Positions 8,054-16,352 of a DNA stretch of 36,010 bases are shown here, one piece after another. The position numbers and the translations under genes were made by a program. The DNA comes from Deltaproteobacteria bacterium (lineage in GTDB: Bacteria > Desulfobacterota > Desulfobacteria > Desulfobacterales > C00003060), in contig JAFGFW010000184.1 in NCBI GenBank assembly GCA_016930875.1, positions 1 through 36,010 on the forward strand, in the 5' to 3' direction. Every line of letters starts with the position of its first letter. Within the stretch, counting starts at the first letter, position 1. The notes beneath the pieces are model-generated. The model searched no databases and was not told the DNA's origin. It saw only the letters and a list, made by a program, of their open reading frames with translations.

Positions 8054-11000
8054 CAAATACGAAGACAAAAGAGCCAACGGGCGCAGTAATGGTGGTCGGC
8101 GGCGGGATCGGCGGCATGCAGGCATCCATTGATCTGGCTGAAGCAGGATACCTGGTTTATCTCGTGGAGCGAAAGAGCTCTATTGGCGGCAGGATGAGCC
8201 AGCTCGACAAAACCTTCCCTACTAATGACTGCGCCATGTGTATGCTCTCTCCAAAGCTCATCGGTTGCGCGAGCCATCCCAATATAAATATCATAACCTT
8301 GGCAGAACTTATCGGGCTGGAAGGATCAACGGGGAATCTGACTGCTCACGTTAAAAAGTACGCCCGTTACGTGGACGAGGATAAGTGCGTTGGATGCGGC
8401 ATATGCGCACAAAAATGTCCGGTAAACGTTGATGATGAATACAACGAAGGATTACAAAGTCGCAAGGCGATCTATCTGCAATACCCTCAAGCGGTCCCGC
8501 TCGTATACGCAATTGACCGGGAGCACTGCATTTACTTCAAGAAGGGGAGGTGCCGGGCCTGCGAGAAGTTCTGCAAGACCAGCGCGATCGATTTCAACCA
8601 AACCGATGAAGAGATCTCAGTGAAGGTGGGATCGCTCATACTTGCGCCCGGCCTTGATCTCTTCAAAGCAGAAAGAGCGCAGGAGTATGGCTATGGAAGA
8701 TATCAAAACGTTGTCACCGCCATGGAATTCGAGAGGTTCATGTCGGCAACCGGCCCGTCGGATGGGCACATACTACGCCCTTCAGACAGAACAGTGCCGG
8801 AAAAGGTTGCATGGATACAGTGTGTCGGTTCCAGGGAATCTATCAGAAGCGGCCGAGAATTTTGCTCCTCGATATGCTGTGTGGCTGCCACAAAGGAGGC
8901 TGTCATGGCAACGGATCATCATTCGGGACTCAAGGCCACTATCTTCTATATAGACTTGAGGGCCCAGGGCAAGGGATTCGACGCTTATTGCGAGCGTGCA
9001 AGGAAACAAAGCAACGTTCGTTATGTAAGATCAATGATATCACGCGTGGCGGAAAATCCAATAACCAAAGATCTTGTCCTTTCATACCAGAATCCCGAGA
9101 CAGGTGAAAAACGAGAAGAGACGTTTTCCATGGTAGTGCTTTCCGTCGGCCTTGCTCCATCTTCTGAAGCCGGCCCTCTTGCAGAACGACTCGGGATCGA
9201 TCTTAACCCCTTTGGGTTTGTCAAGACTCAAACGGGAGATCCCCTGAGCACGTCACGAGAAGGCGTTTATGTGTGCGGGGGGTTTGAGGGCCCCAAGGAC
9301 ATACCCGAGACCGTGACCCAGGCAAGCGCTGCTGCTGCGCGGGCAACGCTTCCCATTGCTTCTGTTCGGGGATATGAAATCACCTTTCCTTCTCTTCCTC
9401 CGGAGCGTTCTCTCTTTGGGCGCGAAACGCGAATCGGCGTGTTTGTCTGTTGCTGTGGAACAAACATTGCCGGAGTCGTTGACGTGGAGGCCGCAGCTAA
9501 ATATGCCCGGCAACTACCGGGCGTGGTTCTGTCAGACGTTTTCCTCTTTGCCTGCTCCACCGATTCCAAGGTGCGGCTCAAAGAACTTATTGAAGAACAT
9601 GATCTCAACCGCGTGGTGATCGCATCGTGTTCCCCTAAAACCCATGAACCACTTTTCAGGGCTACCATGCGGGAAGCCGGTCTTAACGCCTATCTCCTGG
9701 AAATGGCAAATATCAGGAACCAGTGTTCGTGGGTACATGCAGCCGCACCGGCATTGGCCACACAGAAAGCCAAAGACCTGATTCGAATGTCCGTTAAGCG
9801 CGTTGCCCTTCAGAAACCGATTACGAGCAAACGCGTTCCCGTGATACCTGCAGGTCTTGTGGTAGGCGGAGGCCTTGCGGGTCTTACAGCGGCACTTACA
9901 CTGGCTGATCAAGGGTTCGAAACCCATGTTGTGGAGCAATCTGATCACCTCGGAGGTCGTCACATTGACAGCCCGCTGACCCTTGAGGGATTTGATGCGG
10001 CAAAACATCTCAGGGAACTCATACAAAGGGTAGAAGAGCATTCGCGTGTCACCGTGCATACCAGGGCCGTGGTAGAGGCATTCACCGGACATGTGGGAAG
10101 CTTCCTTACCAGTATCCAGAAAGGTGACGGAACACGAGTATCTGTCCGGCACGGCACGGCGATTATTGCTACGGGAGCAGAGGAATACCGGCCCGGCGGC
10201 TATCTGTACGGAAGGAATTCTCATGTCATTACACAGAGTGAGCTAAATAGTGACATTGAAAAGCAGCCGGAGCTTGTAAGGTCTTTCCGCTCGCTGGTCA
10301 TGATACAATGTGTCGGCTCAAGGACCGAGGAACATCCATATTGTAGCCGCGTATGTTGTAGCCAGGCTATCGCGAATTCCATAAGGCTTAAAAACTCAAA
10401 CCCGGATATGGATGTGATCGTCCTGTATAGAGATATTCGATCATTCGGGTTCAAAGAACTCTTCTACAAGGAGGCCCGCAAGCGGGGGGTTATCTTCGTC
10501 AGGTACGAACAGGAAAGGCCCCCCGAGGTCTTTGAAAATGAGGGCGCCCTGAAGATCAGTTTTCTTGAACCTTCGCTGAGACGCAAGGTGATTCTCATGC
10601 CTGACCGTATCGTGCTGAGTGCGGCGCTCAGGCCTCATAGCATGGCATCTCAGATCGCAGGCATCTTCAAGGTTGCGCGTGATGATCAGGGATTCTTGCT
10701 CGAGGCGCATGTCAAGTTGCGACCGCTCGATTTTGCCACGGACGGTATGTTCCTGTGCGGGGACGGACATAGCCCCAAGTTTCCAGAGGAAACAATAGCC
10801 CAGGCCGCAGGCGCAGCAGGCAGGGCCATGTCGATCCTTTCAAAAGACGCTATGTATGTGGGGCCGTCCTCGGACGTAGATCCGGATCTGTGCGCGGCCT
10901 GCATGACTTGTGTGCGCACGTGCCCCTATCATGTCCCCTTTATCAACGAGGACGGCGTCTCTCAAATCGATCCTGCCCGTTGCAAGGGGTGCGGAATGTG

Positions 11001-11121
11001 TGCGGCCGAATGCCCGGCACAGGCTATTACGGTCCACCACTATACAAGCGAACAGATTGAGGCAAAAATACAAGGGTTGTTTGAGAAAAAAATGACCAAG
11101 GTTCAAAGTGCTTTGAGTTAG
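7987..11121 (+). CDS. hdrA: Double-FAD HdrA-like flavoprotein
   Basis: 1044 residues, longer than the usual HdrA of about 650. Domain order: Rossmann FAD site (GGGIGG, 38-43); KTFPTNDCAMC cysteine motif (near 75-85); [4Fe-4S] CVGCGICAQKCP (134-144); a second Cys-rich segment (181-200); then from about 480 a complete HdrA start (VFVCCCGTNIAGVVDVEAA, SCSPKTHEPLF, NIRNQCSWVH); a second FAD site (GGGLAG, 627-632); and two C-terminal [4Fe-4S] motifs (969-979, 999-1009). It looks like an HdrA-type FAD module fused in front of a full HdrA. HdrA is the flavin electron hub (bifurcating in several complexes) that accepts from MvhD and feeds HdrBC. The second FAD half lacks the TNDCAMC motif, so the two flavins probably differ in role. 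Confidence 0.9.
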   Translation: MAQTPHGGSDTVFGEERAVEAVTNTKTKEPTGAVMVVGGGIGGMQASIDLAEAGYLVYLVERKSSIGGRMSQLDKTFPTNDCAMCMLSPKLIGCASHPNINIITLAELIGLEGSTGNLTAHVKKYARYVDEDKCVGCGICAQKCPVNVDDEYNEGLQSRKAIYLQYPQAVPLVYAIDREHCIYFKKGRCRACEKFCKTSAIDFNQTDEEISVKVGSLILAPGLDLFKAERAQEYGYGRYQNVVTAMEFERFMSATGPSDGHILRPSDRTVPEKVAWIQCVGSRESIRSGREFCSSICCVAATKEAVMATDHHSGLKATIFYIDLRAQGKGFDAYCERARKQSNVRYVRSMISRVAENPITKDLVLSYQNPETGEKREETFSMVVLSVGLAPSSEAGPLAERLGIDLNPFGFVKTQTGDPLSTSREGVYVCGGFEGPKDIPETVTQASAAAARATLPIASVRGYEITFPSLPPERSLFGRETRIGVFVCCCGTNIAGVVDVEAAAKYARQLPGVVLSDVFLFACSTDSKVRLKELIEEHDLNRVVIASCSPKTHEPLFRATMREAGLNAYLLEMANIRNQCSWVHAAAPALATQKAKDLIRMSVKRVALQKPITSKRVPVIPAGLVVGGGLAGLTAALTLADQGFETHVVEQSDHLGGRHIDSPLTLEGFDAAKHLRELIQRVEEHSRVTVHTRAVVEAFTGHVGSFLTSIQKGDGTRVSVRHGTAIIATGAEEYRPGGYLYGRNSHVITQSELNSDIEKQPELVRSFRSLVMIQCVGSRTEEHPYCSRVCCSQAIANSIRLKNSNPDMDVIVLYRDIRSFGFKELFYKEARKRGVIFVRYEQERPPEVFENEGALKISFLEPSLRRKVILMPDRIVLSAALRPHSMASQIAGIFKVARDDQGFLLEAHVKLRPLDFATDGMFLCGDGHSPKFPEETIAQAAGAAGRAMSILSKDAMYVGPSSDVDPDLCAACMTCVRTCPYHVPFINEDGVSQIDPARCKGCGMCAAECPAQAITVHHYTSEQIEAKIQGLFEKKMTKVQSALS

Positions 11122-11152
11122 TGGAACACGGGGACCTCAGAAACGTCAGACT

Positions 11153-11572
11153 ATGACTGAAAAATTTGAACCACAGATTATTGCATTTTGTTGCAACTAT
11201 TGCTCATATGCCGCGGCAGACCTGGCAGGGTCGATAAGAATGTCCTATCCTTCGAACATAAAGGTCATTCTGGTCCCGTGCTCCGGACGCGTGGACCCCG
11301 TTTATCTGCTTCGCGCACTCGAGGAGGGGGCAGACGGTGTTTATGTGACCGGTTGTATGGAAGGTGATTGCCATTTTCTTACCGGGAACTTCAAGGCAAA
11401 GAAGCGGGTTTCATATATCAGAAAGATGCTCGATGAAATAGGCATTGAACAGGATCGCGTGCAGATGTTCAACATGTCCGCCTCTGATGCCCCCGAATTT
11501 GCTCGGGTGGCAAAAATGATGACAGAAAAAATCCGGGCGTTGGGGCCGAACCCGATAAAGCAGAAAGATTGA
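11153..11572 (+). CDS. mvhD: MvhD-type iron-sulfur subunit (second copy)
   Basis: 139 residues, with the same family signature as the first copy: FCCNYCSY, LVPCSGRVD, GCMEGDCHFLTGNFKA. It follows hdrA by 31 bases and precedes metV, the position of MvhD in the Moorella MetFV-HdrABC-MvhD set. It should pass electrons to HdrA. This copy begins CCNYCSYAAADLAG, the usual MvhD form, whereas the first copy has CCQNVLTGEQDLAG. The two are therefore diverged paralogues and may serve different partners. The downstream 85 bases hold a 12-base direct repeat (GAATCCCTAAAT at 11613 and 11629) and the AGGAG ribosome site of metV. Confidence 0.92.
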   Translation: MTEKFEPQIIAFCCNYCSYAAADLAGSIRMSYPSNIKVILVPCSGRVDPVYLLRALEEGADGVYVTGCMEGDCHFLTGNFKAKKRVSYIRKMLDEIGIEQDRVQMFNMSASDAPEFARVAKMMTEKIRALGPNPIKQKD

Positions 11573-11657
11573 GAATTGAGGAATTAACGCAACTATGATT
11601 ATTCTTATCCCCGAATCCCTAAATTCCTGAATCCCTAAATCTATAGGAGTTTTTGCC

Positions 11658-12332
11658 ATGATTGTAGGAGAACACAAGCCCATCAGAGAACTCGTTGCAA
11701 TGATCGAGGGATACGACAAGATCCTGATGGTCGGTTGCAAGGGGTGTGTGACGGTCTGTAACGCCGGCGGCAAAAAAGAGGTGGCCATACTTGCGTCTGC
11801 CTTGAGGATTGCGCGTCGTAAACAGGGCAAACCAATAACTATTGACGAACTTACCCTCGACCGCCAGTGTGAACCCGAGTTTATCGCATGGCTGGATGAT
11901 CCCATCAAGAAAAACGACTACGACGCCATCATATCACTCGCCTGCAGCATAGGACCTCAATATATTGCTGAGGCATTCGACACAATGGTTGTTCTTCCCG
12001 GGCTCAATACGAGTTTTATGGGAGGAACGATTGAACATGGGATATGGGGAGAATATTGCGCTGCCTGCGGGAGTTGCGAAATCCAAAATTTCGGCGGGCT
12101 GTGCCCGATTACCCGTTGTGCGAAGGGGCTTCTTAACGGGCCTTGCGGCGGCTCCGTGGACGGGAAATGCGAGGTGAACAAAGATCTGGATTGTATTTGG
12201 GAGCTTATCTATAAGCGCATGAAAAAGCTGGGACAGCTTGATCGACTGGGACAAAAAATCGCCGCCAAGGACTGGTCAACAAGCCTGTCAGGAGGCCCGC
12301 GCAAGATCATCAGAGAGGACTTGACGATATGA
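11658..12332 (+). CDS. metV: Methylene-tetrahydrofolate reductase partner MetV
   Basis: 224 residues. It matches the MTHFR C-terminal-domain family (MetV): a VGCKGCVTVCNAGGKKE start, ACSIGPQ in the middle, then a Cys-rich end (CAACGSCEIQNFGGLCPITRCAKGLLNGPCGG). The cysteines are thought to hold Fe-S and zinc. MetV is needed with MetF in acetogen-type reductases that do not use NADPH directly. AGGAG lies well placed before ATG 11658. Its stop codon overlaps the metF start as ATGA, so a 1:1 complex is likely. Confidence 0.93.
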   Translation: MIVGEHKPIRELVAMIEGYDKILMVGCKGCVTVCNAGGKKEVAILASALRIARRKQGKPITIDELTLDRQCEPEFIAWLDDPIKKNDYDAIISLACSIGPQYIAEAFDTMVVLPGLNTSFMGGTIEHGIWGEYCAACGSCEIQNFGGLCPITRCAKGLLNGPCGGSVDGKCEVNKDLDCIWELIYKRMKKLGQLDRLGQKIAAKDWSTSLSGGPRKIIREDLTI

Positions 12333-13255
12333 AGGCAGAGACAAACCTCCAAGAAATCCTTGCCCGGGGAGAATTTGCGGTCACCTGTGAGTACGACCCT
12401 CCACGCGGCGTTGATGTAGGTTCAATACTCAAGAATGCAGCCCGACTCAAGGGAAAGGTCGATGCGGTCAATGTCAACGATAATCCAACCGCCAAGGTCA
12501 GGATGTCGAGTTGGGCTCTGTCAAAAATGCTGCTCGATGTGGGATTGGAACCGATCTTCCAAATGACTACACGGGATAGAAACCGCATTGCTCTTCAGAG
12601 CGATCTTCTGGGCGCTTCTGCCCTGGGAATTCAAAATGTTCTCTGTCTTACAGGAGACCACCCGGCAAGAGGAGATCACCCCCAGGCCAAAAAGGTCTTT
12701 GATCTTGACTCCATCCAGTGGATTGCGGCAGTAAGAGAGATCCGAGATCAAGGGTGTCTGATGAATGGCACGAAGATCTCCGGAAGCCCGCGATTTTTTA
12801 TCGGAGGGGTTGCAAATCCCTTTGTTCAATCCCTTGACTTGCATATTATCCGTCTTGAGAAAAAAATCGCAGCAGGCGCAGAGTTTATTCAAACCCAACC
12901 TGTACTTGAGATGGAACCTTTCAAAAAGTGGTTGAACCAGGCAAAAAATCATGGTTTAATAAATAAATGTTCTGCAATAGCCGGGGTCATTGCGCTCAAA
13001 TCAGTCAAAATGGCTCAGTACCTGAGAAATGCGGTCCCGGGGATCATGATACCCGATACGGTCATGGATCGTCTTGGCGCTGTTGCCGAAGAGAAACAGC
13101 AAGAAGAAGGCATGAAGATCTGCATTGAGAACATAGAAGAGATCAAGCAGACAAAGGCAGTCAGGGGGGTCCACATCATAGCCATTGGGTGCGAGGAAAA
13201 ACTTCCAGAGATTATAGAACGGGCAGGGTTGCTGCCGCGACCGAATATATCTTGA
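12329..13255 (+). CDS. metF: 5,10-methylenetetrahydrofolate reductase
   Basis: 308 residues, the size of bacterial MetF. It is a TIM-barrel FAD enzyme that reduces methylene-THF to methyl-THF, the step feeding the methyl branch of the Wood-Ljungdahl pathway (or methionine synthesis). Family marks include CEYDPPRG (the catalytic Glu region), NVNDNP, a CLTGDHPARGDHP loop and QTQPV. It closes the electron-transfer operon. Coupling to HdrABC-MvhD suggests low-potential or confurcated electrons rather than simple NADH, by analogy with Moorella. The direction in vivo (methyl formation or oxidation) cannot be told from sequence. Confidence 0.95.
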   Translation: MKAETNLQEILARGEFAVTCEYDPPRGVDVGSILKNAARLKGKVDAVNVNDNPTAKVRMSSWALSKMLLDVGLEPIFQMTTRDRNRIALQSDLLGASALGIQNVLCLTGDHPARGDHPQAKKVFDLDSIQWIAAVREIRDQGCLMNGTKISGSPRFFIGGVANPFVQSLDLHIIRLEKKIAAGAEFIQTQPVLEMEPFKKWLNQAKNHGLINKCSAIAGVIALKSVKMAQYLRNAVPGIMIPDTVMDRLGAVAEEKQQEEGMKICIENIEEIKQTKAVRGVHIIAIGCEEKLPEIIERAGLLPRPNIS

Positions 13256-13281
13256 TGACAACTTATCCTGAGGGTCTAAAC

Positions 13282-14253
13282 ATGGTTCTGGCAGGCGACG
13301 TTGGCGGGACCAAGACAAATCTGGGCCTCTTTCTTAAGGGGAAAAGACGTCCTCTGCCAAAAGCAATTGAGACCTATCCCAGCCGAAAAGCGCTCAATTG
13401 CGAGCAAATCATTGAACAGTTTCTTAAAAAACATCCGGTTCCCATTAGCAGTGCGTGCCTTGCTATCGCCGGCCCTGTAGAAAACGGACGCTCTAAGGCC
13501 ACCAACCTGCCGTGGACTGTCTCTGAGAGAAAAATCAAAAACCGCTTTGGCTGGGACAAAGTGCGCCTTATCAACGACCTGGCCGCCACTGCTTGGGCGG
13601 TTCCTGTTCTGACCGAAAGGGAGTTTTTTGCACTGAATCGACAAAGGCCGGCAAGAGGCGGGAATCTGGGGCTCATTGCACCCGGCACGGGCCTTGGTAT
13701 GGCGCTTGCGGTTTCAAAAGACGGACAATATGTTCCGGTGCCTTCCGAGGGGGGCCACAGCGATTTTGCCCCCCAGAGTGAAGCTGAACTGGCCTTGTGG
13801 CTATATCTCAGCCAGCGTGTTGGTCACGTGAGTGTAGAAAGGGTGTTGTCAGGACCCGGGCTGTTTATTATTTACTGCTGGTTGAAATTTACCGGTCAGG
13901 GTGCGGAGCCTGAATGGCTAGCCGAAAAGATGAACGCAAACGATCCGTCACAGGTCATCGCCGAAGCGGCCCTTGTGGATGAGCAGCCTTTGTGCGTGAA
14001 GACTCTGGATCTGTTCGTGTCAATATTCGGGGCTGCGGCAGGAAACCTGGCGTTAACAGGGCTCACAACAGGAGGCGTTTACCTGGGAGGCGGGATACCG
14101 CCGAAGATCCTGCCCAAGCTCAGGGAAGACATTTTCATGAAGGCATTTACGAACAAGGGGAGATTTAGATGGATACTGGGGCGGGTCCCGGTTCGAGTCA
14201 TCATGAACGACAAGGCGGCCCTGCTGGGGGCGGCATGTTGTGCTTTTGAATAG
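13282..14253 (+). CDS. glk: Glucokinase
   Basis: 323 residues, like E. coli Glk. It phosphorylates glucose with ATP in the cytoplasm. Visible motifs: phosphate-1 GDVGGTKTNLG at the N-terminus, AIAGPVENGRSKATNLPW, catalytic INDLAATA, APGTGLGMA, and EGGHSDFAP before the glucose-binding region. Start 13282 is preferred because GAGGG lies seven bases upstream. An ATG at 13255 overlaps the metF stop (TGATG) but has no good ribosome site. It may share the metF transcript but is functionally separate. The 66-base gap to the convergent radical SAM gene shows no clear terminator. Confidence 0.92.
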   Translation: MVLAGDVGGTKTNLGLFLKGKRRPLPKAIETYPSRKALNCEQIIEQFLKKHPVPISSACLAIAGPVENGRSKATNLPWTVSERKIKNRFGWDKVRLINDLAATAWAVPVLTEREFFALNRQRPARGGNLGLIAPGTGLGMALAVSKDGQYVPVPSEGGHSDFAPQSEAELALWLYLSQRVGHVSVERVLSGPGLFIIYCWLKFTGQGAEPEWLAEKMNANDPSQVIAEAALVDEQPLCVKTLDLFVSIFGAAAGNLALTGLTTGGVYLGGGIPPKILPKLREDIFMKAFTNKGRFRWILGRVPVRVIMNDKAALLGAACCAFE

Positions 14254-14319
14254 CAGGTCAGACAAAAAATCTCAGCCAGCCTGTCAGATGAACGCCCCGC
14301 ATTGTCGCGTTCAATTGAC

Positions 14320-15195
14320 CTATTGTGTCCCAACAAAAAACGGCCGAAAGTAAGACTCATCCTGCTCTGATGCCTGTGTGATCTGATCCAGCAAGCGCGG
14401 TTTGTCCTCGGGAAGGCTGCCGTAAAGGTTGATGTAGTTCGTGTAGTGATCACTGGTCAGGGTCGTGGCAATGGTGAGTCCTTCAAGAAGGACCTTTGTT
14501 TCCTCCAAGACCCCGTGAGGGGTGAGCATTTCAAATCGTCCTGCCTGAACGTCTTCCAAAAGCGGTGTGTTGATCTTCGGGACAAAGGTCCGTAACCGCA
14601 AAAAATCGGGCGCGATTTCATTGATCACCCGAGCCGTTTCTTCAGCATGCTCACGAGTCCTTTCCCTCCCCCCAATGCCCAAAATCACGTACAGGCTCAG
14701 CTCAATGCCCGCGGCCATGACCCACCTGCCTGCTTCGATTTGCTGCCGGGCATGGGTTCCCTTGCGTATACGCCTTAGGACTAGGTCGTCGCCCGATTCG
14801 ATCCCGACGTGAATGCGCCCGAGGCCTGCTTTGGCCAATCGCTCAAGTTGTATTGGCCCTTTCTTGTGGATAAACTGCGAGGATCCGTATACGGTGATCC
14901 GGTCAATAGTGGGGAAAGTCATCTTGGCAAAAGAGCATACCTCAGCCAAATCCTTTGTATTCATGGCAATGGTATTCCCGGCAGGAAGAAACATGGTCCG
15001 CACGTGAGGACCGTAGATCTTTTTTGCTTCCAGCATGTCCTCCTTGATATCATCAACGGGACGCACACGGTACCTGGGGCCGTCCTTGTAGACCATGCAG
15101 AAAGTGCATCGGTTGTGAGGACATCCGATGGTTGCCTGGATCAAGAGCGAGTCGGCCTCGCTGGGCGGGCGGTATATGGGTCCTTCATAGCGCAT
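14320..15195 (-). CDS. Radical SAM protein of unknown substrate
   Basis: 291 residues. The cluster motif is CPHNRCTFC (Cys 25, 30, 33), giving CX4CX2C rather than the common CX3CX2C; this spacing is seen in a family of short radical SAM proteins that start with a YRPPSEA-like segment, as here. Other radical SAM features include PAGNT, VYGSSQFI, GLGRIHVGIESGDD and LGIGGRE (SAM-binding GGE-like loops). No SPASM, TRAM or B12 domain is present. It is transcribed divergently from ispG and convergently to glk. The substrate is unknown. Confidence 0.85.
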   Translation of the reverse strand: MRYEGPIYRPPSEADSLLIQATIGCPHNRCTFCMVYKDGPRYRVRPVDDIKEDMLEAKKIYGPHVRTMFLPAGNTIAMNTKDLAEVCSFAKMTFPTIDRITVYGSSQFIHKKGPIQLERLAKAGLGRIHVGIESGDDLVLRRIRKGTHARQQIEAGRWVMAAGIELSLYVILGIGGRERTREHAEETARVINEIAPDFLRLRTFVPKINTPLLEDVQAGRFEMLTPHGVLEETKVLLEGLTIATTLTSDHYTNYINLYGSLPEDKPRLLDQITQASEQDESYFRPFFVGTQ

Positions 15196-15245
15196 AGAAG
15201 CCCTGATTTTCCTTGAAGAAGCTGGCTTAGTTTGATAAATTTTAA

Positions 15246-15274
15246 ATTAAATACATTCGTAACAAGTCTAATAT
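15246..15274 (+). promoter_or_regulatory. Candidate ispG promoter
   Basis: TAATAT at 15269-15274 is a good -10 box, ending only seven bases before the ispG ATG. The -35 region (ATTAAA, 15246) is poor, in an AT-rich tract shared with the divergent radical SAM gene. No Shine-Dalgarno sequence precedes the ATG. If this box is used, the ispG mRNA would be leaderless or nearly so. Confidence 0.4.
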
Positions 15275-15281
15275 AGAACAC

Positions 15282-16352
15282 ATGTCATTCATTGCAAGGC
15301 GCAAACAAACTCGGCAGATATCAATCGGCGGCGTGAAGGTCGGGGGTGGCGCTCCGATTACTGTCCAATCCATGACCAACACCTTCACGCACGAGATCGG
15401 CGCCACTGTGGCGCAAATTCATCGCTTGGAGGCTGCAGGCTGTGAGCTTGTGCGGGTGGCAGTGCCGGATGCTGCGGCCGTTGAGGCTATTTCCTCCATA
15501 AAAGAGCAAATCTCAATTCCCCTCATTGCCGATATTCATTTTGATTACCGGTTGGCCCTGGGGGCTGTGAGGGCCGGAGCCGATGCCCTCCGGATCAACC
15601 CGGGAAACATTGGCGGGGCCAAGAAGGTCAAGGCCGTGGCCAAACTGGCCCAAGAGCGGGGCATTGCCATTCGCATAGGCGTTAACGCGGGGTCACTCGA
15701 AAAAGAGATCCTGAAGAGATACGGCTCTGCCACACCCGAGGCCATGGTTGAAAGCGCCCTTCGCCATATTGAATTTCTTGAGTCTTTTGACTTTCGCGAC
15801 ATCAAGCTCTCTATTAAGGCATCGGACGTAGCCCGCACTGTGGAAGCTTACAGGCTTGCCGCATCCAAGACCGATTTTCCCCTTCACGTGGGCGTGACCG
15901 AGGCCGGCACTCTGGTCTCGGGCACAGTGAAATCGGCCCTGGGCATTGGCATTTTGCTTGCCGACGGTATAGGAGACACCATTCGCGTTTCCCTCACACG
16001 AGATCCGGTCGACGAAGTGCGGGTGGGATTTGAGATCTTAAAGGCGTTGAAGATCAGACAACGCGGACCGGACATAGTTTCGTGTCCCACCTGCGGCAGA
16101 TGTGAAATCGACCTGGTGGATGTGGTGGAACGGGTGGAATCGGCCCTGATCACGAAAGCCACGCCAGTACAGCTTGCCATCATGGGATGTGTGGTGAACG
16201 GACCAGGGGAGGCGCGAGAGGCAGACATCGGCATCGCCGGGGGCAAGGGACACGGGGTTCTGTTCAAGAAAGGCAAAGTGGTGCGCAAGGTGCCGGAAGA
16301 TAGACTCGTTGAGACCCTCCTTGAAGAAGTGGAAAAATTGGAAAAGACATGA
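15282..16352 (+). CDS. ispG: 4-hydroxy-3-methylbut-2-en-1-yl diphosphate synthase
   Basis: 356 residues, close to E. coli IspG. It is an Fe-S enzyme of the MEP isoprenoid pathway converting MEcPP to HMBPP. The cluster ligands are visible as C268 and C271 (CPTCGRC) and C303 (GCVVNGPGEA), matching the E. coli pattern. N-terminal RRKQTRQISIGGV and VQSMTNT are typical. The start fits the family although it lacks a ribosome site. The stop overlaps the ATG of proS (ATGA), so ispG-proS-rel appear to form one operon. Confidence 0.95.
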   Translation: MSFIARRKQTRQISIGGVKVGGGAPITVQSMTNTFTHEIGATVAQIHRLEAAGCELVRVAVPDAAAVEAISSIKEQISIPLIADIHFDYRLALGAVRAGADALRINPGNIGGAKKVKAVAKLAQERGIAIRIGVNAGSLEKEILKRYGSATPEAMVESALRHIEFLESFDFRDIKLSIKASDVARTVEAYRLAASKTDFPLHVGVTEAGTLVSGTVKSALGIGILLADGIGDTIRVSLTRDPVDEVRVGFEILKALKIRQRGPDIVSCPTCGRCEIDLVDVVERVESALITKATPVQLAIMGCVVNGPGEAREADIGIAGGKGHGVLFKKGKVVRKVPEDRLVETLLEEVEKLEKT

